Assembly (NCBI RefSeq): GCF_000017805.1
Contig: NC_009767.1
Location: 4,443,001-4,507,000, forward strand
Direction of reading: 5' to 3'
From: Roseiflexus castenholzii DSM 13941
GTDB taxonomy: Bacteria > Chloroflexota > Chloroflexia > Chloroflexales > Roseiflexaceae
DNA: 64,000 nt
Shown here in pieces: positions 25,782-35,124 of this stretch. The notes under the pieces are model-generated. The model made no database searches and had not been told where the DNA came from. It saw only the letters and a list, made by a program, of their open reading frames with translations. The translations under genes and the position numbers were made by a program. The stretch's first letter is position 1. Each line of letters starts with the position of its first letter.

Positions 25782-28445
25782 ATGACCACTGCTGACACTC
25801 AGGCGCTGCTCGCCGATCTTGCCGCGCGTCTTGGACCGGATCGGGTTATTGTTGATCCCGCGCAACTCATTACTTATGAAGTCGATGGCAGTTTTGAGCG
25901 CGGCCATCCCGACGGGGTCGTCTTCCCACGCTCGGTTAATGAAGTGGTCGAACTGGTGCGCTGGGCAGCCGAACAGCGCGTGCCCTTGATTGCGCGCGGT
26001 TCAGGCACCGGTCTGGCCGGCGGTGCAGTCCCCGAAATCGGCGGAGTGGTCGTGCAACTCGGTCTGATGAATCGCGTGTTGGAACTCGACCTGATTGGAC
26101 GCAGCGCGGTTGTAGAGGCAGGAGTGGTCAACCTGCTCTTCGATAACCAGGTGCGCAAACATGGACTGTTCTTCCCTCCTGACCCTTCGAGTCAGCGCAC
26201 AGCGACAATTGGCGGAAATATCGGCACGAATGCGGGTGGACCGCACTGCTTCAAGTATGGTGTGACGAGCAACTACGTGACAGGGCTAGAGGTTGTGCTA
26301 AGCGATGGGCGGATCATCCATACCGGCGGACGGGCATTCGATATTCCGGCATACGACCTGACGGCGCTCTTTGTCGGCAGCGAAGGCACGCTTGGCATCA
26401 TCACACGCGCTGATCTGCGGGTGCTCCGTGATCCGCCGGCTGTGCGCACCATGCTGGCAGCCTTCGATAGCGTCGAACGCGCCGGTGAGGCAGTCTCCAC
26501 CATCATTGCACGCGGACTGATACCGGCAACAATGGAAATGATGGATTCGAGCATTGTGCGCATCGTCGAAGAGTACGCCCATCCAGGGCTGCCGCTCGAC
26601 GCCGGCGCGGTGCTCATCATCGAAGTCGATGGGTATCCTGAAAGCGTCGGACCGCAGATCGCCGAGATCGAGGCGATCCTCCGCGAGTGCAGTGTGCGCG
26701 AGATGCGCGTGGCGCAGAGTGCGGCGGAACGCGACCGCATCTGGTTCGCGCGCAAAAGTGCAGCCGGAGCAATGGCGCGGCTGGCGCCAGCATACTATCT
26801 GGTTGATGGCACGGTACCGCGCAGCAAACTGGCAGAAACCCTTGCGACCATCAATCAGATCATCGAAGCCGACGGATTCCGCACCGGTCACGTATTCCAC
26901 GCTGGCGACGGCAATCTGCATCCCCTTGTCCTGATCGATGACCCGTCGGATCGGACGTTGATTGCGCGCGTTCTCGAAACCGGGCGCAAAATCCTGGCGG
27001 CATGCGTCGCTGCCGGCGGGAGCATCACCGGCGAGCACGGCGTTGGTATCGAGAAACGCGCATTTATGTCGCTCATGTACGGGCCCACCGAACTCTCGTT
27101 GATGTGGGACGTGAAGGAGATGTTCGATCCGGTGGAGATCATGAATACCGGCAAGGTTCTGCCGCCGCGTGACGAGATTGTCGCTCCGGCGCACCATGGG
27201 CGTCCACCAGGCGCCGCGCCGGTGACACTCCAGGCGGAAACAACGACCATGTCGTCTGCTGGACTCCCGATTGCAACGCCGACGAGCCCAGAAGAAGCGG
27301 CGGACACATTGCGCGCGTTTATCGGGGGCGGGAAGAGTGTGCGCATTCGAGGAGGTGGAACGAAGTCAGCACTGTTGCCGCCCGCCGATGTGATGCTGTC
27401 CACCGAAGATCTGTCCGGCATTTGCGATCTTGCCGTGGAAGACTTGTATGTGACCGTCGGCGCCGGAACGCGCCTGGCAGATCTCCAGGCGCTGTTGCAG
27501 GGTCACGGGATGTGGGCGCCGCTGGCATCACCCTGGCAGGCGGCAACCATCGGCGGCATCATTGCCGCGAACGCAAATGCGCCGCTCCGCATGCGCTATG
27601 GGAGTGTCCGCGACGTGCTGCTGGCAGCGACCATCGCCCTTCCCGATGGGCGCGTGGCGCGCATTGGGCGGCCAGTGGTGAAGAATGTGGCAGGGTATGA
27701 TCTGCACAAAGTGCAGGTGGGTGCGTATGGAACGCTGGGGTTGCTCTGTGAAGTGACGTTGAAACTTGCGCCGCTGCCGCGCGCGCGCGCGACGGTGATC
27801 GCTATGCCGCGACGCATTGCGCAGGCGCTCGACGTTGGCGCAACGCTGACGCAGCAGTCCCTGATTGCATCAGCGGCGCTGGCGCTCGAAATCGCCGATG
27901 GCGGCGGTTGGCTGCCACCATTGCCGGTTGCGCTGGATCGCCGTCCGACGACGCTCCTCGTCTACACTGCCGAAGGGCTGGCAGAGGATGTGCGAGCGGA
28001 GATTGCCGCTGTGCGCACCGTGCTGCGCAGCGCCGATATTTCGGCGCTTCAGATCGACAGTTCCGGCAGCGATCTGTGGGGCGCCTTTCTCAGCGCAGCG
28101 CAGCCGGACGATCTGCTGATTCGGATTGGCATTGCGCCGAAAGACATCAGGGGCTTCATGCAACGCGCCGGTTTTGGTGGCAGAGAGTCGTACCTGACGG
28201 ATCTGGCAGCGGGGCAGGTCTATGTGCGGGCGCCGGCGCCGCACCCAGACGATGCGCACCGCATCCTGGATCGCCTGCGCACTGCCGCGCGAACGCTCAA
28301 TGGTTACGCCGTCGTGCTGGCGGCGCCGGCGCGCGCGCGCCTCGACCCGTGGGGATACACACCCGATGCCCTCGACCGGATGCGCGAAATGCGTCGGCGC
28401 TGGGGCGCCGACGGTTTGCTCAATCCTGGAGCGTTTATCGTCTGA
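25782..28445 (+). CDS. GlcD-GlcE fusion: FAD-linked glycolate/lactate-type oxidase
   Basis: An 887-residue protein starting at ATG 25782. Residues 1 to about 470 are a complete GlcD: an FAD_binding_4 domain with PLIARGSGTGLAGGAVP and SEGTLGIITRADLRVL, then the FAD-oxidase C domain ending in GEHGVGIEKRAFM and MNTGKVLPP. Residues about 490-887 are GlcE, a second FAD-binding domain with VRIRGGGTKS, ATIGGIIAANANAPLRMRYG and GYDLHKVQVGAYGTLG. In E. coli these are separate subunits of glycolate oxidase, with GlcF as the Fe-S partner; no GlcF is nearby. The likely substrate is a 2-hydroxy acid such as glycolate, relevant in phototrophs that excrete or take up glycolate. The fused linker (about 470-490) has no stop or frameshift. 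Confidence 0.93.
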   Translation: MTTADTQALLADLAARLGPDRVIVDPAQLITYEVDGSFERGHPDGVVFPRSVNEVVELVRWAAEQRVPLIARGSGTGLAGGAVPEIGGVVVQLGLMNRVLELDLIGRSAVVEAGVVNLLFDNQVRKHGLFFPPDPSSQRTATIGGNIGTNAGGPHCFKYGVTSNYVTGLEVVLSDGRIIHTGGRAFDIPAYDLTALFVGSEGTLGIITRADLRVLRDPPAVRTMLAAFDSVERAGEAVSTIIARGLIPATMEMMDSSIVRIVEEYAHPGLPLDAGAVLIIEVDGYPESVGPQIAEIEAILRECSVREMRVAQSAAERDRIWFARKSAAGAMARLAPAYYLVDGTVPRSKLAETLATINQIIEADGFRTGHVFHAGDGNLHPLVLIDDPSDRTLIARVLETGRKILAACVAAGGSITGEHGVGIEKRAFMSLMYGPTELSLMWDVKEMFDPVEIMNTGKVLPPRDEIVAPAHHGRPPGAAPVTLQAETTTMSSAGLPIATPTSPEEAADTLRAFIGGGKSVRIRGGGTKSALLPPADVMLSTEDLSGICDLAVEDLYVTVGAGTRLADLQALLQGHGMWAPLASPWQAATIGGIIAANANAPLRMRYGSVRDVLLAATIALPDGRVARIGRPVVKNVAGYDLHKVQVGAYGTLGLLCEVTLKLAPLPRARATVIAMPRRIAQALDVGATLTQQSLIASAALALEIADGGGWLPPLPVALDRRPTTLLVYTAEGLAEDVRAEIAAVRTVLRSADISALQIDSSGSDLWGAFLSAAQPDDLLIRIGIAPKDIRGFMQRAGFGGRESYLTDLAAGQVYVRAPAPHPDDAHRILDRLRTAARTLNGYAVVLAAPARARLDPWGYTPDALDRMREMRRRWGADGLLNPGAFIV

Positions 28446-28466
28446 ACATTCCACAGATACAGGGAT

Positions 28467-28510
28467 TGTGAGAAAAGTCACAGACCTGATCGGTTCCTGC
28501 GGCGTATACT
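28467..28510 (+). promoter_or_regulatory. CRP/FNR-type operator and -10 box of nirS
   Basis: TGTGA-GAAAAG-TCACA at 28467-28482 is a perfect CRP-consensus palindrome. TATACT at 28505-28510 is the -10 box; the palindrome centre is then near -42 relative to the predicted start at about 28517, as for class II activation, and no -35 hexamer is needed. The spacer and flanks resemble those at 22683-22725. A strong ribosome site (AAGGAGG, 28556-28562) precedes the nirS ATG by 6 nt. Confidence 0.75.
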
Positions 28511-28568
28511 CCTTGTGCGTGTGTGGACGGGCAGAGTCATCGTTGCCCACTCAGCAAGGAGGCTGTCT

Positions 28569-30641
28569 ATGCGCCCATGGAAACACATCGTCTTTGGCGC
28601 CATGCTGGGACTGGTCGTGCTGGTTGCGTGTGCGCGCCAGGCGGAGGTGTCGCCGGCGACGGCGCCCACGCCAATCCCACAGGCGGCACCGGTGGTGGCC
28701 ACGACTGCACCGCCAGTCGATTGTGCGCTGGCGGCATTTCAGAAGGGAGGCTGCGGCGCGTGCCACGTCATCCCTGGCGTCCCCAATGCCAGAGGAACTA
28801 TCGGACCGGATCTCACCAATGTCGCACAGGTTGCCGCTCAGACAATGCAGAGCAGCACCTACACCGGCAACGCGACGACGGTTGAAGCGTACCTCCGCGA
28901 AGCCATTCTCGAACCGGATGTATTCGTCGCCCCCGATTGCAACGGCAGCCCATGCCAGAAGGGGGTCATGCCGCCATCGCTGGGGCAGGGATTGTCCGAA
29001 GAAGAACTAGCGGCAGTCATCGCCTACCTGCAAGCGCCACCCGGCGCAGCGGAGGCAGTCGTCACCGAAGCGCCAACCGCTGCACCATCGGAAGCCGCGC
29101 CGACCCTGAGCGACGACGAGTTCGCCTGGGCGAAACTCGTCTACTTCGAGCGCTGCGCCGGATGCCATGGCACACTGCGCAAAGGCGCAACCGGTCCGGC
29201 GCTCACTCCCGACCGGACCATTCCGCTTGGCACCGTCGGGTTGTCAACGATTATCTACAATGGTACATCGCGCGGGATGCCCGATTGGGGCAAGCAGGGC
29301 TTTTTCACGAAGGAGCAGATCGAAGTGCTGGCGCGTTTCTTGCAGCGCGAGCCGCCAGCGCCGCCCGAATTGCCAATGGAACGCATGAAAGCATCGTGGA
29401 AGATGTACGTCGCGCCGGATCAACGACCAACTGCGCCACAGACGAAGCGCAACTGGCAGAACTATTTCGTTGTGACGCTGCGTGACGCCGGCCAAGTGGC
29501 GGTGATCGACGGCGATACGTATGAGGTGGTCAGCAAAGTGGACAGCGGCTACGCGGTTCACATTACCCGCATGTCGGCAACCGGGCGCTACGCCTATGTC
29601 ATCGGGCGCGACGGGAAACTGGCGATGATCGATCTGTGGACGGAAACACCCGCAAAAGTCGCTGAAGTTCAGGTCTGCTACGACGCGCGTTCGGTCGAGG
29701 TCAGCAAGTACAATGGTCCAGAGGGCGATTTCACCGATAAACTGGCAGTGGTTGGCTGTTACTGGCCTCCGCACTTCGTCATTCTCGATGGACAGACACT
29801 GGAACCAATCCATATCGTCAGCACCCGCGGCTACACCGTCGATACGATGGAGTACCATCCAGAACCACGTGTCGCCAGTATCGTCGCTTCTGATTTCAAA
29901 CCGGAATGGATCATCAACGTCAAGGAAATCGGGCAGATCTGGCTGGTGAATTACGCCAATCCGCGGGCGCCGCAGATTAAGATGCTGCCGGCGGCGCGCT
30001 TCCTCCATGACGGCGGCTGGGATGCCACCCATCGCTACTTCCTGGTGGCAGCCAATCAGTCGAACAAGGTTGCGGTCGTCGATGCACAGGAGGGTCGGAT
30101 GGTTGCGCTGGTGGACACGCCGAAAATTCCGCACCCCGGTCGCGGCGCCAACTGGGTCGATCCTGAGTTTGGTCCGGTCTGGAGTTCAGGGCACCTTGGC
30201 GATCCGGCGATTGTTTCAATCGGCACAGATCCCGAAGGACATCCCAACGTTGCCTGGAAAGCGGTGCGTGTCACACCGTTGCCCGGAGCAGGGAGCCTGT
30301 TCATCAAGACGCACCCAAACAGTAAGTGGATTTGGGTAGATATGACGCTCAACTCCGATCCGGCGCTGGCGCGGACGATCTGCGTCATTGCGAAGGAGAA
30401 TCCGGCAGAGCCGCATACGTGCTGGGAAGCCAGTTCCTATGGGCGCGCTGTCCACTTCGAGTACAACGCAGCCGGCACGGAGGTGTGGGTAAGTATCTGG
30501 GGCGATGCGAGCAAACCGGGCGAAACGGGCGAAATCGTGGTCTACGATGACGCCACGCTGACCGAAAAGGCGCGCATTCCCAACCTTGTGACGCCAACCG
30601 GTAAGTTCAACGTGTACAACACGGTGCATGATATTTACTGA
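28569..30641 (+). CDS. nirS: Cytochrome cd1 nitrite reductase with an extra N-terminal cytochrome c domain
   Basis: A 690-residue lipoprotein (lipobox LVVLVAC near residue 20) expected on the outer face of the membrane. The first cytochrome c domain has CGACH at residues 62-66, and an acidic Pro/Ala linker follows. The second has CAGCH at 196-200 in the context RCAGCHGTLRKGATGPALTP, which is the normal NirS heme c domain. Residues about 300-690 are the d1 propeller: GYAVHITRMSATGRYAYVIG (His331), FLHDGGWDATHRYF (His480), PHPGRGANW (His522) and the terminal TPTGKFNVYN. The three His match the d1 ligand and the two catalytic His of Pseudomonas NirS in spacing. It reduces nitrite to NO. No d1 biosynthesis genes are in the window. 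Confidence 0.92.
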   Translation: MRPWKHIVFGAMLGLVVLVACARQAEVSPATAPTPIPQAAPVVATTAPPVDCALAAFQKGGCGACHVIPGVPNARGTIGPDLTNVAQVAAQTMQSSTYTGNATTVEAYLREAILEPDVFVAPDCNGSPCQKGVMPPSLGQGLSEEELAAVIAYLQAPPGAAEAVVTEAPTAAPSEAAPTLSDDEFAWAKLVYFERCAGCHGTLRKGATGPALTPDRTIPLGTVGLSTIIYNGTSRGMPDWGKQGFFTKEQIEVLARFLQREPPAPPELPMERMKASWKMYVAPDQRPTAPQTKRNWQNYFVVTLRDAGQVAVIDGDTYEVVSKVDSGYAVHITRMSATGRYAYVIGRDGKLAMIDLWTETPAKVAEVQVCYDARSVEVSKYNGPEGDFTDKLAVVGCYWPPHFVILDGQTLEPIHIVSTRGYTVDTMEYHPEPRVASIVASDFKPEWIINVKEIGQIWLVNYANPRAPQIKMLPAARFLHDGGWDATHRYFLVAANQSNKVAVVDAQEGRMVALVDTPKIPHPGRGANWVDPEFGPVWSSGHLGDPAIVSIGTDPEGHPNVAWKAVRVTPLPGAGSLFIKTHPNSKWIWVDMTLNSDPALARTICVIAKENPAEPHTCWEASSYGRAVHFEYNAAGTEVWVSIWGDASKPGETGEIVVYDDATLTEKARIPNLVTPTGKFNVYNTVHDIY

Positions 30642-30930
30642 TGGGGCGCTACGGGTGTGCAGGCATGCCGCCGCAGGCGGCGATGACGGCATCATTGTCA
30701 TGCGATTCGTGTAGAGCAATGACCCAAAACCTGAACCATCCAGGATACGGAGCGGCAGACATTGGCTGCGAACGATATGGCAGATGGTGAAGACGCCATC
30801 TGCGACGAGGACCATGCAGGACGCGGAGCAGTGAACGTTGGCTCCGACCGGCACAGCCAACGTCCGCCACAGGAGAGTGTCAACACGGGGAATTCTTGTG
30901 CAACATCGGGTTGATCGCTCTACGAGAGCA

Positions 30931-30965
30931 TTGGGACGGCGAAGGCATCGCCTTCGCCGTCCCAA
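30931..30965. terminator. Perfect 16-bp-stem hairpin between convergent nirS and rfbB
   Basis: TTGGGACGGCGAAGGC and its exact complement flank a 3-nt loop (ATC). It lies in the 354-bp gap between the nirS stop (30641) and the rfbB stop (30996), much closer to rfbB. There is no T-run on either side, so it may act as a factor-assisted terminator or mRNA 3'-end stabiliser. The rest of 30642-30930 contains no gene that I can support. Confidence 0.55.
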
Positions 30966-30995
30966 CGTCTGAACGGGTGGGTCTGAGGACCGCTC

Positions 30996-32009
30996 TTACG
31001 TTCGCTCCAGGTACTGTTTGCGATAGTACTCCTTGAACTCGCCCGACTTGATCGGACGCCACCAATCCTGGTTTTCGACGTACCAGCGCACGGTTTTTTC
31101 GATTGCGTGCGCAAAGGTATGGCGTGAGCGCCATCCCAACGCCTTGATTTTGTCGGTACGGACCGAGTAGCGTCGGTCGTGCCCCGGTCGGTCCGCCACC
31201 GGCTGGATCAGCGAGTAGGGTTTGCCCAGCAGATCAAGGATCGCCTTTGCCATGACAATATTTTCGGTTTCGACGCCTGAGCCGATGTTGTACGCTTCGC
31301 CAATGGCGCCACGGTGTAACACGACATCAATCCCCTCGCAGTGATCCATCACATACTGGTAGTCGCGCATTTGCCGTCCGTCGCCGTAGAGCGGCAGTGG
31401 AATATCGTCAATCGCGTTCGTGATGAAGAGCGGCACGGCTTTTTCGGGATACTGGTAGGGACCGATATTGTTCGTGCCGCGAGTGATCAGCACCGGCAGC
31501 CCATAGGTGATATAGTAGGCGTACACCAGATGTTCGCCGCCAGCCTTCGATGCCGCATAGGGAGAACGTGGCTTGAGTGGATCGTCTTCCGACGAGGAAT
31601 GCCCCGGTTCGATGTGTCCGTAGACTTCATCGGTGCTGACAAACAGAGCGCGCTCGAGTTTCATTTCTTTCACTGCTTCGAGCAGCACATAGGTCCCGTA
31701 GACATCAGTGCGAATAAAGGCGTCGGGGTCCATTATCGAACGATCAACATGCGTCTCGGCGGCAAAGTTGACCAGGGTATCGATGTCGTATATGCGGATC
31801 GTCTCGCGCACTGCGACGGGATCGCAGATGTCGCCGCGCACAAACGCAAAGTGTGGATTGTCCTGAAAGCGCGCCAGGTTCTCCAACCGTCCCGCATAGG
31901 TCAATTTATCATAGACGACGATCCGGTAGTCGGGATATGTGTTCAGCAGTAATTCGACGAAGTTGCTGCCGATAAAACCGGCGCCGCCGGTGACCAGGAT
32001 GTTCCGCAT
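30996..32009 (-). CDS. rfbB: dTDP-glucose 4,6-dehydratase
   Basis: A 337-residue extended short-chain dehydrogenase making dTDP-4-keto-6-deoxyglucose for dTDP-rhamnose and other deoxysugars. The NAD-binding motif is ILVTGGAGFIGSNFVELLL. The signature TDEVYGHI (catalytic Thr-Asp-Glu) and YAASKAGGEHLV (YxxxK) are present, as are RGTNNIGPYQYPEK and YNIGSGVE. GGAG lies about 8 nt before ATG 32009. No rfbA, rfbC or rfbD is adjacent, so the deoxysugar pathway must be completed elsewhere. Confidence 0.95.
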   Translation of the reverse strand: MRNILVTGGAGFIGSNFVELLLNTYPDYRIVVYDKLTYAGRLENLARFQDNPHFAFVRGDICDPVAVRETIRIYDIDTLVNFAAETHVDRSIMDPDAFIRTDVYGTYVLLEAVKEMKLERALFVSTDEVYGHIEPGHSSSEDDPLKPRSPYAASKAGGEHLVYAYYITYGLPVLITRGTNNIGPYQYPEKAVPLFITNAIDDIPLPLYGDGRQMRDYQYVMDHCEGIDVVLHRGAIGEAYNIGSGVETENIVMAKAILDLLGKPYSLIQPVADRPGHDRRYSVRTDKIKALGWRSRHTFAHAIEKTVRWYVENQDWWRPIKSGEFKEYYRKQYLERT

Positions 32010-32045
32010 TGTGTGCTCCTGAACCGTATGTTGTGCGTCTGCTGG

Positions 32046-32073
32046 AGTCTACCATAGCATCGCCATGTGTCAA
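32046..32073 (-). promoter_or_regulatory. Probable rfbB promoter
   Basis: On the - strand: a perfect TTGACA (32068-32073), a 16-bp spacer and TAGACT (32046-32051). It sits about 40-60 nt before the rfbB ATG. Confidence 0.5.
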
Positions 32074-32089
32074 TGTGATGAAAACCGGC

Positions 32090-32215
32090 GTCGACGGCAG
32101 ACGGCAGGAGGGGCGCGTCTCTGACATCCCTCCCAGAAACGCGCCCCACGGAGACGCTCCCGAAACGCGCACCCCCGAAAACGCCCTCCACGGAGACGCG
32201 CGTCTCTGGCGCGTC
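32090..32215. repeat. GC-rich short repeats with a 14-bp palindrome
   Basis: Three variants of ACGCGCCC/CACGGAGACGC are packed into this stretch, and GAGACGCGCGTCTC at 32193-32206 is a perfect palindrome. It fills the gap between the rfbB promoter and the 3' end of the amidase gene. No coding potential is seen. Confidence 0.45.
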
Positions 32216-32229
32216 CTGCGGGCACATTG

Positions 32230-35124
32230 TTACCGCACCATCACCGGCAATGCCACACGATGGATCGTCAGATTCGTATCGACCCGCGCCGTCAGTTCGC
32301 GGACGGGACCCTCATTGCCCACCACATCGACCGCCTGATAGCGCACACGATATGTCCCATTCGCCGAAAAATCAATGCGCGCAATGGGTCCTGCGGTTGT
32401 CTGCCATGGCGCTCCGTTTACGCTCCAGCGGAGCGCCGAAACGCCGCTGCCGCCCCGGTCGTCCGCCGTGAGCGCGATTGTTGTCGGTTCAGCAAATGTG
32501 CCACCAAAACGTGGCACGTCGCTCAATCCGTCGGGGATTGGCTGGAACACCGACGAACCTGGTAGCCGCACGTCATAACCCGCTGCCGCCATGCCGCGCC
32601 GTTCAAAGAAGATAGCCGACAGCGCATGCAGCCCGGAATCGAGATAGATGGTTCCGGTCGCTTCGGATCGGTCATGGAGACCGCCGTTCGCCACGACGGT
32701 GCGCCCATTGACCAGCAACCACGATCCGTCGTCGCTGATCGTGCGGAAAGTGTATTCACCACTGACCGGCGCGTAAAAGGTGCGCGTCTGAACGACGGCA
32801 AAGTGATCGGTCAACCCCAGTGGTCCGCCGTCGCCCCAATCGAGCAGTTCCCCCTGCCAGGAAAAACTGCCGACTTCCTCGCCCAACGGCAGCGCCTGTG
32901 CATCACCGGCGCGCGCCAGAAGACTATCGGGCGCAGAACCGAGGCGATACACGCGCGCTGTAGGACGCAGCCATTCATCGAATGTTGCGGCATCGGGCGG
33001 GGTGCGCTCATCGGTGATGGTGATAGTCGTCACGCTAGCATCCTGCGCCAGATAGCGAACATATTCGTGGATCAGTCCGGCGCGTAGCGTGTATGTTCCA
33101 GGGGTGTGGAAGCGCACATAGCCGACAATGGTTTGCTCTTCACCGGGCGCCAGTTCATGGTTGAGTCCCCAGCGCCACGGATGATCAGAGGTCGGACCGG
33201 CGCATCCGTTGCCGTACAGCGCACCCCAGCCAGACATCCCAAGTGTGACGCGCATCCTGCCGGCTTCTTTCGGAAATGCCGGGAATGCACCGGTCGGACT
33301 GCCCGCAAAACACTCGTGCTGCTCGTAAACGTAGGCATTGGCGGGATCGTTCATGCCGCCGCCGGCAGTCAGATCAACTCGCGGGTCCTGCCCTATGATC
33401 GTCGTTGATCCGGTGTTGCGCACCGTTACATCCACGCGAACCAGATCGCCCGCCGCGAGCGTGTCGCGTTCAAAGCGCACCGCGATGATCTGTGCGGACG
33501 CCTGCGGATTCTCAGGAACCCATTTGATCGCATCGAACAGAATGACACGCCGGGCAGCGAGCGCCTCGCCGGTCAGATCGTCGAGTTCAACGCCGCCATT
33601 GTTCCCTGCATCGAAAGTGTAGACGCCAAGATCGACCCATCCCTCGAGATTATCCTGGTTGATGGGAACGACGATGCTGCCCGCCGCGCTATGCACCACG
33701 TATCGGGCATTGCTCGTCAGTAGACCTACCCCGCAGTTGCGCGGGATGTGCGCCAGCACACGATACGCGCCACGGTGCGGCAGGTTCGGGCGCCAGACGC
33801 CGCGGTTTGCACTCTCCGCCGGGTTGTTGGTGGCAAAGGTGTAGAATGCGTGGTCGCCGGCGCCGCATGGTGCGCTGTACCAGTTGGCGGCGCTTCGGCT
33901 GAAGCTGCTCTCACGCTCATCGATGACCAGATCGCCATTGTCGTGGGTTCCGCCACTGCCGCGCATCAACGCCAGCACCCGGTTGCGCAGATCGGGCAGG
34001 ATTGCCATCGTCGCATCACCCGGACACGTGGTGTGCCCCGGAGTCACCTGGCGATGACCGGCGATATTTGGCACAATCGCGCCAGGATTGAACGGCAAAC
34101 AGCGGCTCGAGCGAGAACATCCGTAGTAGTACGAGCGCCCCAGCGGATCAATATCCTTCTGCGCCGCTTTCCAGGCGATCAGGCGCACCAGCGCTTCTTG
34201 CGCGGCGGGAGTTGGCGCCACGCCGGAGTAGGTTCCGATCAGCGCAATCCCCATCGAACCGTAGTTGGCGGTATCGTGAAACCCGACCGCATCGTCGCCG
34301 CCCGCACGACCTTCATAGATCACGCCGTTGGGGTCGATCAGGTAGTTGTAGCCAATGTCACCCCACTGGCGCGTTATCGTGTGATACGACCAGATCGCGC
34401 GCACACGCGCTGCCCAATTCGGTTGCCCCGGCGTCAGGGTGTTGCCGTCGGCAGTGTGGTGGACGATGATATGGTTCACCGGGTAGTATGCGGGTCTGGC
34501 GCGGCTTCCCTGACCATCCGGCGATCCCCAGGAAGTGCGCGATACTACCGGCGGCTTTGCCGGACCAAGGTACTGCGGATGGACGAAGTCGGCAGCAGGC
34601 GGTGCGTCGGGACCGGTCAGTGCATCAACGGTGTGCGCTTCGATGGCGCCAACAGACGGAAGTGCGCCATCCGGCGCCGGCGCCATAACCACCCGCGCCT
34701 GCCAGAAGCGCATCAATGCGCCGGCGTCGATGATGTCGCTCCACACGACATCGGGAGCATCTTCGGGGCGACGCATATCATCGCCGCCAACAACTTCAGT
34801 CCAGTTGGTCCAGGCAGCGCCATCGGCGGATACGCGCACAAACAGACTCAATGTTGCGCCCGCAGGAACCTGTGCTCCATACCGCAGCACCAGATGACTG
34901 AACAGGCGCGTCGTCTGCACCGGCGACGTGAAGTATTCCCCGGCGGCAGTGATTGACGCCAGCATCGCGTCGCCTGCGGGTGGTGCAACGGTTCGCTCCG
35001 GCAGCAAATCACCCGCCTGTTCCTGAGCATCCGACGAGTACGACGGGAGAATAAGCGCGATGGTCGCAAGCAACAGCGTTGCGCCGGCGATGAGACGTCG
35101 TGGTGTGATCTTCCAGATGCGCAT
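32230..35124 (-). CDS. Secreted N-acetylmuramoyl-L-alanine amidase (PGRP type) with golvesin-like, PA14 and OmpL47-like domains
   Basis: A 964-residue exported protein. ATG 35124 gives a signal peptide (ITPRRLIAGATLLLATIALI); a more upstream in-frame start is not supported. The amidase_2/PGRP domain lies at about 195-400, with zinc ligands in IIVHHTADG (near residue 218), IAGHRQ and TTCPGD, and the conserved GYNYLIDPNGVIYEGR. A golvesin/Xly-type carbohydrate-binding-like domain follows (about 415-560). A CARDB-like region is next. A PA14 domain (about 760-860, SDDGSWLLVNG) and an Ig-like OmpL47-type repeat close the protein. It cleaves the amide between muramic acid and the stem peptide, possibly in competitor or recycled walls. 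It appears monocistronic. Confidence 0.9.
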   Translation of the reverse strand: MRIWKITPRRLIAGATLLLATIALILPSYSSDAQEQAGDLLPERTVAPPAGDAMLASITAAGEYFTSPVQTTRLFSHLVLRYGAQVPAGATLSLFVRVSADGAAWTNWTEVVGGDDMRRPEDAPDVVWSDIIDAGALMRFWQARVVMAPAPDGALPSVGAIEAHTVDALTGPDAPPAADFVHPQYLGPAKPPVVSRTSWGSPDGQGSRARPAYYPVNHIIVHHTADGNTLTPGQPNWAARVRAIWSYHTITRQWGDIGYNYLIDPNGVIYEGRAGGDDAVGFHDTANYGSMGIALIGTYSGVAPTPAAQEALVRLIAWKAAQKDIDPLGRSYYYGCSRSSRCLPFNPGAIVPNIAGHRQVTPGHTTCPGDATMAILPDLRNRVLALMRGSGGTHDNGDLVIDERESSFSRSAANWYSAPCGAGDHAFYTFATNNPAESANRGVWRPNLPHRGAYRVLAHIPRNCGVGLLTSNARYVVHSAAGSIVVPINQDNLEGWVDLGVYTFDAGNNGGVELDDLTGEALAARRVILFDAIKWVPENPQASAQIIAVRFERDTLAAGDLVRVDVTVRNTGSTTIIGQDPRVDLTAGGGMNDPANAYVYEQHECFAGSPTGAFPAFPKEAGRMRVTLGMSGWGALYGNGCAGPTSDHPWRWGLNHELAPGEEQTIVGYVRFHTPGTYTLRAGLIHEYVRYLAQDASVTTITITDERTPPDAATFDEWLRPTARVYRLGSAPDSLLARAGDAQALPLGEEVGSFSWQGELLDWGDGGPLGLTDHFAVVQTRTFYAPVSGEYTFRTISDDGSWLLVNGRTVVANGGLHDRSEATGTIYLDSGLHALSAIFFERRGMAAAGYDVRLPGSSVFQPIPDGLSDVPRFGGTFAEPTTIALTADDRGGSGVSALRWSVNGAPWQTTAGPIARIDFSANGTYRVRYQAVDVVGNEGPVRELTARVDTNLTIHRVALPVMVR

